A stretch of DNA of 10,252 nt. Source: Clostridiales bacterium. Its GTDB lineage: Bacteria; Bacillota; Clostridia; Oscillospirales; Acutalibacteraceae. The notes beneath the pieces are model-generated. The model was not told the DNA's origin, did not search any database, and was given only the letters and a program-made list of their open reading frames with translations. Position numbers and translations under genes: made by a program. Positions within the stretch are counted from its first letter, which is position 1. The number at the start of each line of letters is the position of its first letter. The stretch spans positions 1-10,252 of the forward strand of contig JAAVYX010000059.1 in assembly GCA_022791355.1 (NCBI GenBank). The letters run 5' to 3'. Shown here piece after piece: positions 1 through 7,094 of the stretch.

Positions 1-192
1 CCCACTATCGACAGCGTAATCGACGGTTCGGGCCTCCGCTTGGCCGCCATCGTGCCGTATGACGACGGGGTGGCCATAGCCGCCGCCAAGGGCCAGCCCC
101 TGGAAAAGGGACGAGCCAGCCGCGCTTTCGACCGTTTGGCCGCCCGGCTGGACGGGGAGGAGACAGGCCTGCCGCCCATCGGAAAAATTTAG
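1..192 (+). CDS. minD: Septum site-determining protein MinD, C-terminal fragment
   Basis: The window starts inside this gene; frame 1 is open from base 1 to the TAG at 190-192, giving the last 63 residues. The segment GLRLAAIVPYDD, then an AAAKGQPL stretch, then RASRAFDRLAARLDGEE, matches the C-terminal pattern of MinD/ParA-type ATPases (an L-x-G-I-V-P-x-D-D strand, a KGxPL turn, then an A-F-x-x-I-A-x-R-L helix followed by G-E). MinD is a membrane-associated ATPase that works with MinC to keep FtsZ rings away from the poles. The nucleotide-binding part lies outside the window, so the call rests on the tail alone. The usual amphipathic membrane-targeting helix at the extreme C terminus is not obvious, since the protein ends in LPPIGKI. 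The close plus-strand neighbour mgsA, 63 bases downstream, fits a gene order known in Clostridia. Another ParA-family protein is the main alternative. Confidence 0.7.
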   Translation, partial: PTIDSVIDGSGLRLAAIVPYDDGVAIAAAKGQPLEKGRASRAFDRLAARLDGEETGLPPIGKI

Positions 193-255
193 AGCTGCCG
201 CGGGCGGCCTGACCTTTGTCCTGTCGGATATTACTACCTTAAGGAGGGGATTTTC

Positions 256-666
256 ATGCATATAGCACTGATCGCTCATGACGCCAAAAAGGAACTGATG
301 GTACAGTTCTGCATCGCCTACTGCGGCGTTCTCAGCCGGCACAGACTTATGGCCACCGGCACCACCGGCAAGCTGGTGCACGAGGCTACCGGCCTGCCCA
401 TACAACTGTTTTTAAGCGGTTCGCAGGGAGGCTCCCAGCAGATTGCCGCGCGCATATCGTATGACGAGGTGGATCTGGTGCTCTTGTTCCGGGATCCCCT
501 CAAGCCCAAGCCCCACGAGCCCGACGAGCAGGTGCTGCTCCGGCTCTGCGACGTGCACAATATTCCCGTGGCTACCAATATCGCCACGGCCGAGGTGCTC
601 ATCCACGGCCTGGAGCGGGGCGACCTGGATTGGCGGAACATCGTCAATCCCCAAAACGATTGGTAA
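256..666 (+). CDS. mgsA: Methylglyoxal synthase, with Ser in place of the usual catalytic Asp
   Basis: MgsA converts dihydroxyacetone phosphate to methylglyoxal and phosphate, a cytosolic bypass of lower glycolysis that relieves sugar-phosphate stress. The 136 residues cover the whole family fold. H8-D9 (E. coli H19-D20) is present, as are the phosphate-binding ATGTTG loop at 33-38, LSG..GG at 53-59, FRDP around D80 (E. coli D91), and PHEPD with H87 and D90 (E. coli H98 and D101). Length is normal for the short Firmicute form. The oddity is GGSQQ at 58-62, where E. coli and Bacillus have GGDQQ. The Asp there (E. coli D71) is the proposed catalytic base, and the codon here is clearly TCC (Ser60). 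The start is ATG 256, preceded by a strong AAGGAGGGG at 241-249. It probably shares a transcript with minD. The family is certain, but full activity is not. Confidence 0.93.
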   Translation: MHIALIAHDAKKELMVQFCIAYCGVLSRHRLMATGTTGKLVHEATGLPIQLFLSGSQGGSQQIAARISYDEVDLVLLFRDPLKPKPHEPDEQVLLRLCDVHNIPVATNIATAEVLIHGLERGDLDWRNIVNPQNDW

Positions 667-700
667 ACGGCCCCGGGTCCTCTGACAGATACGGATAGAA

Positions 701-987
701 GCGCAAGGAAAGAGGAAGAGTAACCGGTTTATTCCCCATCAGGGAGGGTGCGCCGCGACTGAAAGCGCACCCGGGAGCGAAGACCGGCCAAGACGCCTCT
801 GAGCGCGGCGCCGTTCGGTTCTGCGCAGCCCATACGCTTTGCATCATTTCAGGGCATTTGAGCTGCGCAGGACCGAACGGGACCCGTTTCCCGCGTTAAG
901 GGCTTGAGTGAGACTGGCTTGGAGCCGGTCTAAGAAGGGTGGCACCGCGAGGTATTCCTCGTCCCTGGCTGGGACGGGGAATTTTTG
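701..987 (+). promoter_or_regulatory. T-box riboswitch (tRNA-Asp type) upstream of hisS-aspS
   Basis: This leader senses uncharged tRNA by cis-acting transcription attenuation. Stem I can be drawn base by base. The lower helix GCGC 701-704/803-806 leads into a kink-turn-like AAGGAAA/TGA bulge, then GAGG 712-715 pairs with CCTC 796-799. The specifier loop has AAGAGTAA (716-723, containing the loop-E AGTA) facing CCAAGACG (788-795), and CCGGT 724-728 pairs with ACCGG 783-787. Above it are an AGGGAGG bulge and a CTGAAA apical loop. By alignment to the known B. subtilis glyQS loop, the specifier is GAC (792-794), an Asp codon, followed by a purine and then the lower stem. Another long helix pairs 811-829 with 862-880, and stem III pairs 911-919 with 923-931. 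The T-box sequence AAGGGTGGCACCGCG is at 935-949. Its UGGC (940-943) matches a GCCA tRNA end, as in tRNA-Asp (discriminator G73) and unlike tRNA-His (C73). Confidence 0.93.
954..986 (+). terminator. Intrinsic terminator of the T-box leader
   Basis: ATTCCTCGTCCC (954-965) pairs with GGGACGGGGAAT (971-982) over 12 bp with a single G-U, around a TGGCT loop. The run TTTTT at 982-986 follows. It lies directly after the T-box sequence, whose 3' part would compete for the same bases to form the antiterminator. Uncharged tRNA bound to the leader should prevent this hairpin and allow hisS-aspS transcription. Confidence 0.92.
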
Positions 988-1223
988 TATAGAAGCGCCG
1001 AGCGGCTTGAGGCGAGACAAGAAGCGCTGCCCGGTGGAATACCTGTAGCGCAGGGCGCGTTGGAAGCGGCGATTGCGCCGCGTGACGCGCATGGAGCGGA
1101 AGGTTGTGCGCGAAGCAGCCGTACCGCCCATGGGAGCGGCCCAATATCCCAAAACCGTCTCTCGAACCGCTACCATCCAACCGCAATTAGATACCTTCAG
1201 CTTACAAAAAGGAGTTGGCATAC
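988..1223 (+). other. Long untranslated stretch between T-box terminator and hisS
   Basis: These 236 bases separate the attenuator from the hisS start. I see no convincing gene here: reading frames that cross it continue as shadows of hisS or lack a ribosome site. The stretch is GC-rich with local inverted repeats, for example GCGGCG (1067-1072) against the nearby CGCCGC (1076-1081). It ends in AAGGAG (1209-1214), the hisS ribosome binding site. No second T-box motif is visible. Confidence 0.5.
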
Positions 1224-2561
1224 ATGGCGCAAATCAACAAGGCCCCCAGAGGCACCCAGGATCTTCTGCCGGCCGACAGCTACAAATGGCAGTACCTGGA
1301 GGGTAAAATGCTGGAGACCGCCCGACTCTTCGGCTTCCGGGAAATCCGCCCCCCGGTCTTCGAGCATACCGAGGTTTTCACCCGCAGCGTGGGGGACACC
1401 ACCGACGTGGTACAAAAGGAAATGTATACCTTCCAGGACAAGGGCGGGCGTTCCATCACCTTGCGCCCCGAGCTGACCGCCGGGACGGTACGGGCGGTCG
1501 TCGAGCACGGCCTGGTGGGAGACGCCCTGCCGGTCAAGGTCTGCTACGCCGGGGCCTGTTACCGGTATGAGAAGCCCCAGGCCGGCCGGCTCCGGGAGTT
1601 CCACCAGTTCGGCGTGGAGTGCTTCGGCGCGCCCGGCCCGGCGGCCGACGCGGAAATCATCGCCCTGGCCGGACAGCTGCTGGATTCCCTCGGGGTCAAA
1701 AACCTTTCCCTGGAGCTCAACTCCATCGGCTGCCCCGCCTGCCGGGCCCAATACCATGCGGCCTTAAAGGCCTATTTTACCGCCCATATTGATCAGCTCT
1801 GCGCCACCTGCCGGGACCGGCTGGACCGTAATCCTATGCGGATACTGGACTGTAAGTCCCCCGTCTGCTCCGAGATTGCCGCCGGCGCGCCGGTCATGCT
1901 GGACTACCTCTGCGAGGACTGCGCGGCCCATCTGGAAGGGGTCAAGGCCCACCTGGACGCGGCCGGTATGACCTATACCGTCAATCCCCGCATTGTGCGG
2001 GGCCTGGATTATTACACCCGGACGGTCTTTGAGTTCGTCTCGGGGGAGATCGGGGCCCAGTCCACCGTCTGCGGCGGCGGCCGGTACGACGGGCTGGTGG
2101 AGCAGATGGGCGGCCCGGCCATGGCGGGCCTGGGCTTCGGCATGGGGATCGAACGTCTGCTGATGGTGCTGGAAAGCCAGAGCTGCCCCATCCCCTCCCC
2201 CAAGCCCTGCGACGTTTATATCGCCCCCATGGGGGAGGCGGCCGGACGGGAGGCCACCAAGCTCTGTATGGCACTGCGGGAGGAGGGCTTCTCGGCCCAG
2301 ACCGACCTGTGCGGCCGCAGTCTGAAAGCCCAGATGAAGTACGCCAATAAAATCGGGGCGGCCTTCACCCTGGTTTTGGGGGACAGCGAGCTGGAAAGCG
2401 GCAAGGCGGCCCTCAAGAACATGGCCACCGGCCAGCAGACCGAGGTGGAGCTGCCCGCCGGCCTGTTGGCGGCGGTATACGATCAGATGATCGATACGGC
2501 CATGGGGGATTTAAACGAGTCTTTGGAAAAAATGGAGGGACTCTTTCCCTCTGCAAAATAG
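1224..2561 (+). CDS. hisS: Histidyl-tRNA synthetase
   Basis: A cytosolic class II aminoacyl-tRNA synthetase that attaches histidine to tRNA-His. The start ATG 1224 (MAQINKAPRGTQD) lies 9 bases after AAGGAG; an in-frame TTG at 1215 overlaps that spacing and is less likely. The protein is 445 residues, normal for a Firmicute HisRS. Motif 2 spans about 113-132 (YRYEKPQ..., then FHQFGVE). The HisA motif RGLDYYTRTVFE starts at R259, the catalytic-arginine position. The HisB motif CGGGRYDGL spans 283-291, and motif 3 GLGFGMGIER ends at R311. The C-terminal anticodon-binding domain begins near CDVYIAPMG at about residue 330. A Cys-rich insert (CPAC, CATC and nearby Cys, about 173-215) resembles other clostridial HisRS. 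It is the first gene of a two-gene operon with aspS, 21 bases between stop and next start, under the Asp-type T-box. Confidence 0.98.
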   Translation: MAQINKAPRGTQDLLPADSYKWQYLEGKMLETARLFGFREIRPPVFEHTEVFTRSVGDTTDVVQKEMYTFQDKGGRSITLRPELTAGTVRAVVEHGLVGDALPVKVCYAGACYRYEKPQAGRLREFHQFGVECFGAPGPAADAEIIALAGQLLDSLGVKNLSLELNSIGCPACRAQYHAALKAYFTAHIDQLCATCRDRLDRNPMRILDCKSPVCSEIAAGAPVMLDYLCEDCAAHLEGVKAHLDAAGMTYTVNPRIVRGLDYYTRTVFEFVSGEIGAQSTVCGGGRYDGLVEQMGGPAMAGLGFGMGIERLLMVLESQSCPIPSPKPCDVYIAPMGEAAGREATKLCMALREEGFSAQTDLCGRSLKAQMKYANKIGAAFTLVLGDSELESGKAALKNMATGQQTEVELPAGLLAAVYDQMIDTAMGDLNESLEKMEGLFPSAK

Positions 2562-2582
2562 AAGGTTAGAAGGATGATAAAT

Positions 2583-4385
2583 ATGAAGCTTGATACCATG
2601 CAGGGGCTGAAGCGTACCCACTACTGCGGCGCGCCCCGGCCGGAGGACGCGGGAAAACGGATGACCGTCTGCGGCTGGGTTCAGCGGCAGCGGGATTTGG
2701 GACAGTTGATTTTCATCGACCTGCGGGACCGTACCGGCGTCTTGCAGCTGGCCTTTGACGACGCCACCGACCGGCAGATTTTCGACAAGGCCTTTCACAT
2801 CCGTTCGGAATTTGTGCTTATGGCCGCCGGTACCCTGCGCCGCCGTTCCTCTGTAAATAAGGACATTCCCACCGGCGAGGTGGAGCTGGCCGTGGACGAC
2901 CTGCGGATTTTGGGCCGGTCCGAAACCCCGCCCTTTGAAATTCTGGACGACACCGGGGCCAGAGAGGAGCTGCGGCTCCAGTACCGGTATCTGGACCTGC
3001 GGCGGCCCAGCCTCCAGCGCAACCTGACGCTGCGGCACCGCATCGCCAAGGCGGCCCGGGATTATTTTGACGAGCAGGGCTTTTTGGAGCTGGAAACCCC
3101 CATGCTCATCAAGTCCACCCCCGAGGGAGCCCGAGACTATCTGGTACCCTCCCGTATCCATGAGGGGAGCTTTTTCGCCCTGCCTCAGTCCCCCCAGATG
3201 TACAAGCAGCTGCTCATGCTGTCGGGCTTCGACCGGTATGTCCAGATCGCCCGCTGTTTTCGGGACGAGGATCTGCGGGCCGACCGGCAGCCCGAGTTTA
3301 CCCAGATCGACCTGGAGATGTCCTTTGTGGACGAGGCCGATGTGCAGGCGATTGGCGAGGGCTTTATCCAGCGGGTTTTTCAGGAGGCCCTGGGGATCGA
3401 TATCCCCCTACCCCTGCCCCGTCTGAGCTACACCGAGGCCATGGAGCGGTACGGCTCCGACAAGCCGGACACCCGCTTCGACATGACCTTGACCGATATT
3501 TCCGACCTGGTGGAAAACTGCGGCTTTGGGGTCTTTGCCGACACGGTCAAGCAGGGCGGCACAGTGCGGGGGATTACGGCCAAGGGCGGCGCGGGGACCC
3601 TTACCCGCAAGGAAATCGACAAGCTGACCGAGTACGTCCGGGGCATCGGGGCCAAGGGTCTGGCCTTCATCCGCTGGGTGGACGACGCGCCCGCCTGCGC
3701 CTTCTCCAAGTTCTTAAGCGAGGAGGAGCTGTCTGCCATTTTAGAGCGTATGCAGATGGAAAAGGGGGATGTGGCCCTCTTTATCGCGGATAAGAAAAAG
3801 ACCGCGCTGCCCGTGCTGGGCGCTCTGCGTCTGGAGGTTGCCCGCAAGCTGGACAGGATTCCCAAGGACCGGTTCAACTTCACCTGGATTACCCAGTTCC
3901 CCTTCTTTGAGTACGACGAGGAGGCCGGCCAGTATGTGGCCATGCACCATCCCTTCACCGCGCCCCTGGACGACTGCGTGCAGTATCTGGATTCCGCGCC
4001 GGACAAGGTGTTCGCCAAGGCCTACGATCTGGTGCTCAACGGTGTGGAGCTGTCCAGCGGCTCCATCCGGATCACCGACCCCAGCTTGCAGGAGAAGATG
4101 TTTGCGGCTCTGGGCCTGTCCGACGAGGAGGCCCATCAGAAGTTCGGCTTCCTCACCGACGCTTTCCGGTTCGGCGCGCCGCCCCACGGCGGTATGGGCA
4201 TCGGGCTGGACCGGCTGGTCATGTGTATGGCCGGCTGCGACTCTCTGCGGGACGTGGTGGCCTTCCCCAAGGTATCCAATTCGTCCGAGCTGATGAGCGG
4301 GGCCCCCGCGCCGGTGGATCCGGCCCAGCTGACCGAGCTGCATATTGCGCTTATGCCCGGAAAGCAGGACGAGGATGCGCATTAA
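2583..4385 (+). CDS. aspS: Aspartyl-tRNA synthetase
   Basis: Attaches aspartate to tRNA-Asp in the cytosol. I choose ATG 2583 (MKLDTMQGLKRTHYCG) because AGAAGG at 2568-2573 is 9 bases upstream; the in-frame ATG 2574 touches the Shine-Dalgarno and is improbable. This gives 600 residues, typical for bacterial AspRS. Domains in order are an N-terminal OB-fold anticodon-binding domain (GWVQRQRDLGQLIFIDLRDR, about 30-50), the class II core with QSPQMYKQ (from Q202), motif 2 with FRDEDLRADRQPEFTQID (from F226, catalytic R227), a bacterial GAD-type insertion (roughly 290-415), MHHPFTAP, and motif 3 GIGLDRL (539-545, R544). The OB-fold position after RRD is Leu, the residue seen in tRNA-Asp-discriminating enzymes such as E. 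coli rather than the His of some non-discriminating ones. That specificity inference is weak. It is co-transcribed with hisS and thus regulated by tRNA-Asp charging. Confidence 0.98.
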   Translation: MKLDTMQGLKRTHYCGAPRPEDAGKRMTVCGWVQRQRDLGQLIFIDLRDRTGVLQLAFDDATDRQIFDKAFHIRSEFVLMAAGTLRRRSSVNKDIPTGEVELAVDDLRILGRSETPPFEILDDTGAREELRLQYRYLDLRRPSLQRNLTLRHRIAKAARDYFDEQGFLELETPMLIKSTPEGARDYLVPSRIHEGSFFALPQSPQMYKQLLMLSGFDRYVQIARCFRDEDLRADRQPEFTQIDLEMSFVDEADVQAIGEGFIQRVFQEALGIDIPLPLPRLSYTEAMERYGSDKPDTRFDMTLTDISDLVENCGFGVFADTVKQGGTVRGITAKGGAGTLTRKEIDKLTEYVRGIGAKGLAFIRWVDDAPACAFSKFLSEEELSAILERMQMEKGDVALFIADKKKTALPVLGALRLEVARKLDRIPKDRFNFTWITQFPFFEYDEEAGQYVAMHHPFTAPLDDCVQYLDSAPDKVFAKAYDLVLNGVELSSGSIRITDPSLQEKMFAALGLSDEEAHQKFGFLTDAFRFGAPPHGGMGIGLDRLVMCMAGCDSLRDVVAFPKVSNSSELMSGAPAPVDPAQLTELHIALMPGKQDEDAH

Positions 4386-4530
4386 AAGCTGGAGATTTTT
4401 TAAGGATGCTGTGCTTCGCGATCAGATATGGGAGCAATCGTAACCGAATACTCGGTGAAAAACCTTCCGCTAAATCAAAAAAGATATGCTGAAAAAATTC
4501 CGCCAAGGCCAAGCTAAATGAAGGCATAAC

Positions 4531-4550
4531 AAAAGGCCCCACGGCTTTTT
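4531..4550 (+). terminator. Possible weak terminator after aspS
   Basis: AAAAGGCC (4531-4538) can pair with GGCTTTTT (4543-4550) over 8 bp with one G-U around CCAC. The T run belongs to the stem, as in some bidirectional terminators, and no further T tract follows. It sits just upstream of the next gene's ribosome site, so it might instead modulate that gene. The rest of 4386-4567 shows no gene or clear motif. Confidence 0.35.
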
Positions 4551-4567
4551 CCAAAGGAGGGGAGACG

Positions 4568-5335
4568 ATGACCAACCAGGACATTCTGCGTATCGCCATG
4601 GAGCAGTCGGCTATAGACAGCGGCTGCCGGCCGGAGGACTTTACGGCCAAGGAAAGCAAGGTCGTACTCTCGGCCAAGCACCCGGCGGCTCGATTATATC
4701 TGGAGCTGCCCTTTATCTGTGATTTAACCTCCTACGGCGGCGGTATCGTAGCGTCGGTGGAGGAGGGGCTGGTCGGGGTGGTGCAGGCGTATATCGAAAA
4801 GTACCCGGCGGTACACTGCTTCGAGACCCCCAATCTGCACGTACTGGGCGACGCTCTACAGCAGCGGGGTTATCGAATCTGCTTTATGGCCGAGTACTTT
4901 CTGCCCGACTTGAAGCGGCTGCGGCCCCTGCCCTGCGCCTATGAGACCCGGCTGCTGTATCCCTCTGATTTTGCCTCCCTTTACAAGCCGGAATGGGGGA
5001 ACGCCCTGTGCGAGAAGCGCAAGGAGTTGGACTGCTTGGGCGTGGGGGCCTATGACCGGGACAAACTGGTAGGCCTGGCGGCCTGTTCGGCCGACTGCGA
5101 GACCATGTGGCAGATCGGTATAGACGTGCTGCCGGATTACCGCCGGCAGGGGATCGCGGCGGCGTTGACCAGCCGGCTGGCGGTAGAGATCGTAAAGCGG
5201 AATAAGGTCCCCTTCTACTGCGCGGCCTGGTCCAATATCGGGTCGGCGCGCTGCGCCATCAAGTCCGGCTTCCGTCCGGCTTGGGTACAGGTTACGGCCA
5301 AAAGCGAGGAGACCGTGGATCGGATGAACCGATAG
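4568..5335 (+). CDS. GNAT family N-acetyltransferase, substrate unknown
   Basis: A 255-residue protein whose C-terminal half carries a GNAT acetyl-CoA-binding fold. MWQIGIDVLPDYRRQGIAAALT (motif A, about 180-200) contains R192-x-x-G195-x-A197, fitting the Q/R-x-x-G-x-G/A pyrophosphate loop. The later AAWSNIGSARCAIKSGFRPA segment matches motif B (N-x-x-A-x-x-x-Y/S-x-x-x-GF). The first ~120 residues have no motif I recognise and may be a second, degenerate GNAT half or a substrate domain. The start ATG 4568 follows AAAGGAGGGG (4553-4562). It is downstream of aspS on the same strand, separated by about 180 bases, and may have its own promoter. It ends well before the strong terminator at 5482. 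The substrate (small molecule, antibiotic or protein) cannot be told from the sequence. Confidence 0.85.
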   Translation: MTNQDILRIAMEQSAIDSGCRPEDFTAKESKVVLSAKHPAARLYLELPFICDLTSYGGGIVASVEEGLVGVVQAYIEKYPAVHCFETPNLHVLGDALQQRGYRICFMAEYFLPDLKRLRPLPCAYETRLLYPSDFASLYKPEWGNALCEKRKELDCLGVGAYDRDKLVGLAACSADCETMWQIGIDVLPDYRRQGIAAALTSRLAVEIVKRNKVPFYCAAWSNIGSARCAIKSGFRPAWVQVTAKSEETVDRMNR

Positions 5336-5481
5336 CGTCGGTTTCCCACAAGGGGACGTCTTGCATTGCAAGACCCTCCTCATAAAAGCCAACGCAAAAA
5401 TTATACTTTGCAGGACAAAGTATAATCGGTATGGATGCAGCCGGCAGGCTGCGCGGCGGAATGTAACGGCGCCGAGACCGT
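5336..5481. repeat. Hairpin-rich spacer after the GNAT gene
   Basis: Three inverted repeats lie in series with no gene. GTCTTGC/GCAAGAC (5358-5364 with 5368-5374) has a loop of ATT. ATTATACTTTG/CAAAGTATAAT (5400-5410 with 5416-5426) is a perfect 11-bp stem with loop CAGGA. GCAGCC/GGCTGC (5437-5442 with 5447-5452) has loop GGCA. Only the last precedes the terminator closely. The series looks like a small intergenic repeat cluster or a processed 3' UTR. Confidence 0.55.
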
Positions 5482-5527
5482 AAAAGCAGCCCCAGGGGAT
5501 GGCGTTATCCTCTGGGGCTGCTTTTTT
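5482..5527 (+). terminator. Strong intrinsic terminator, possibly bidirectional
   Basis: A 19-bp stem (5482-5500 with 5507-5525, one G-U) surrounds a six-base GGCGTT loop. The upper strand ends in TTTTTT (5522-5527), and the lower strand shows TTTT after the stem. It lies between the convergent GNAT and rmuC genes and could end transcripts from both sides, although it is about 190 bases beyond the rmuC stop. Confidence 0.88.
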
Positions 5528-5713
5528 ATAACATAAGTCAAGCGATGGAAAGCAGGCGGGGCCTGTCGGATCAAATGAGCTGCGATCCATAAAACGCAGC
5601 TAACGCTCCTGTGGAACGATAGCCGTCCGGCTGGTTGAACGGGCCGTCTCCTCCAGCTTGCGGCGGACGCCTTGCCCCCGCCGCTCTTTTATATCTACTG
5701 GGACCTTTCGCCT
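5528..5713. other. Gene-free spacer 3' of rmuC
   Basis: No gene is supported here. Two further inverted repeats are visible: AGCTGCG/CGCAGCT (5578-5584 with 5595-5601, 10-base loop) and GCGGCGG/CCGCCGC (5660-5666 with 5678-5684). The second is followed on the plus strand by TCTTTTATAT. Neither has a T run in the direction that would serve rmuC. Confidence 0.4.
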
Positions 5714-6928
5714 CTACTCAGACTCTGTTCCCGTATCCCCCAAAACGGAGAAGGGAGACTCGTCTGGAGAGAGGGTTTCCACCTCCCGCAGCGCACGGCG
5801 GATCTGCCGAGTGCGCCGGCCCACCAGGGCGTCCAGGTCTCGGCCCAGCATATCCACCCGCTTCTGGGCAGTGGCCAGCACCGACTCAAATTGCCCAAAC
5901 TGGGCCTTTACCGCCCCTAAAATCTTCCAAACCTCTCCGCTGCGCTTTTGGATGGCCAGGGTACGAAAGCCCATTTGCAGGGAGTTTAAGAGGGCGGCCA
6001 TGGTGCTGGGACCGGCTATGTTGACGTGGTAGTCCCGCTGGAGAGGCTCCAGCAGTCCCCGATTGACCACCTCGGCGTAGAGTCCCTCAAAGGGAAGAAA
6101 CAGAATAGCGAAGCCGGTGGTATGGGGTTCTTCTATGTATTTGTCCCGGATGTCCCGAGCGAAGCCCCGCAGCCGGTCGGAAAGAACCTTGACCGCGGCG
6201 GTCACAGCCTCGGTCGACCCGGAATCGTAGGCCGCCTGCAAATTTTCATAGGCGTCGGCCGGGAACTTGGCGTCGATGGGCAGATAGACCGGCCGCTCCC
6301 CGTCTCCCGGCAGGCGGACGGCGTACTCCACCCGGTTGGGACTGCCGGGAATGACCGCCACGTTTTCCTCGTACTGCTCGGGAGACAGGATTTCCCGCAG
6401 AATGGCTCCCAATTGGATTTCGCCCATGACGCCCCGCGCCTTTACGTTGGATAGCACCCTTTTCAGATCTCCCACCCCGGCGGCCAAACTCTGCATTTCG
6501 CCAAGACCCTTGTAGACCTCCTCCAATTGCCGGCTTACCCGTTCGAAGGACCGGGCGACCTGGTCCTCCAGGGTTTTCTGGAGCTTCTCGTCCACCGTAC
6601 CCCGGATTTTTTCCAGTTGAGCGGCGTTATCGGCCTGGATTTCCCGCAGCCGGCGAGACATGGATTCCCGCATGGCTTCCAGCTCCCGCTGATTGGAGGC
6701 CTCCAGGGTTTTCAGCCGTTCCTCCAGCTGATGGAGGAGGCCGCGGCTGGCGTCGTTCTGCATCCGGCCGGCCGCCTGCATACCCTCCAGCAGCTCGCCC
6801 CGCTGGAGCCGGAAATACTTTTCTAAGAGGTCCCGGCTCAACTCATTATCCCGCCGTCCTGTTTTCAGCAGCAGGACGGTCAGCAGAATACAGGCGAGGG
6901 CCGAAAGCGCCGCTATGACATATTCCAT
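5714..6928 (-). CDS. rmuC: DNA recombination protein RmuC
   Basis: RmuC family protein of 404 residues, a usual size. A single N-terminal membrane segment (about 3-21, a hydrophobic run ending before KTGRR) anchors it to the inner face of the membrane. A long charged heptad-rich coiled coil spans about 28-150. The RmuC domain then begins, with RGVMGE (165-170), a VEYAVRLPG strand (E201 in it), LPIDAKFP (D219-x-K221), ILFLPFEGLYAEV and GPSTMAALLNSL. The E...D-x-K arrangement is consistent with the proposed restriction-nuclease-like fold of the family. In E. coli, rmuC mutants show more inversion at short inverted repeats; the molecular action is not settled. The start ATG at 6928 has AAGGA 9 bases upstream on the minus strand. 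It appears to be a single gene, convergent with the GNAT gene and downstream of the radical SAM operon in the same direction. Confidence 0.95.
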   Translation of the reverse strand: MEYVIAALSALACILLTVLLLKTGRRDNELSRDLLEKYFRLQRGELLEGMQAAGRMQNDASRGLLHQLEERLKTLEASNQRELEAMRESMSRRLREIQADNAAQLEKIRGTVDEKLQKTLEDQVARSFERVSRQLEEVYKGLGEMQSLAAGVGDLKRVLSNVKARGVMGEIQLGAILREILSPEQYEENVAVIPGSPNRVEYAVRLPGDGERPVYLPIDAKFPADAYENLQAAYDSGSTEAVTAAVKVLSDRLRGFARDIRDKYIEEPHTTGFAILFLPFEGLYAEVVNRGLLEPLQRDYHVNIAGPSTMAALLNSLQMGFRTLAIQKRSGEVWKILGAVKAQFGQFESVLATAQKRVDMLGRDLDALVGRRTRQIRRALREVETLSPDESPFSVLGDTGTESE

Positions 6929-6991
6929 TTTTACACATCCTTATTTGGGCCGGGCAAAAATTTAGGACTTGCCTGGTTTTAAAATGCGCGC

Positions 6992-7094
6992 TAGAGTCTG
7001 ATTGAAAAGGCCGAACCGTCTTTTTGGCCATGAACAGGCCTTAGAGTCTGTATGAAAACGCCGAAAAACCGTCTTTTTTTCCCATGAACAGGCG
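6992..7094. repeat. Imperfect tandem direct repeat, two ~50-bp copies
   Basis: Copy 1 (6992-7040) and copy 2 (7042-7094) both begin TAGAGTCTG and then read (A/T)(T)GAAAA(G/C)GCCGAA. Each continues with ACCGTCTTTTT and ends ATGAACAGGC(C/G). They differ mainly by small insertions in the A and T runs. The array occupies the spacer upstream of rmuC. A reading frame across it exists only because the repeats lack stops, and the encoded peptide is itself repetitive. Confidence 0.8.

Noticed and set aside
1215..1223. Upstream TTG start for hisS
   Set aside because: It lies directly against the AAGGAG site, too close for initiation; ATG 1224 has ideal spacing.
4856..5590. Long minus-strand open frame opposite the GNAT gene
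   Set aside because: It is a shadow of the plus-strand gene in GC-rich DNA, without a domain or ribosome site, and it would cross the terminator.
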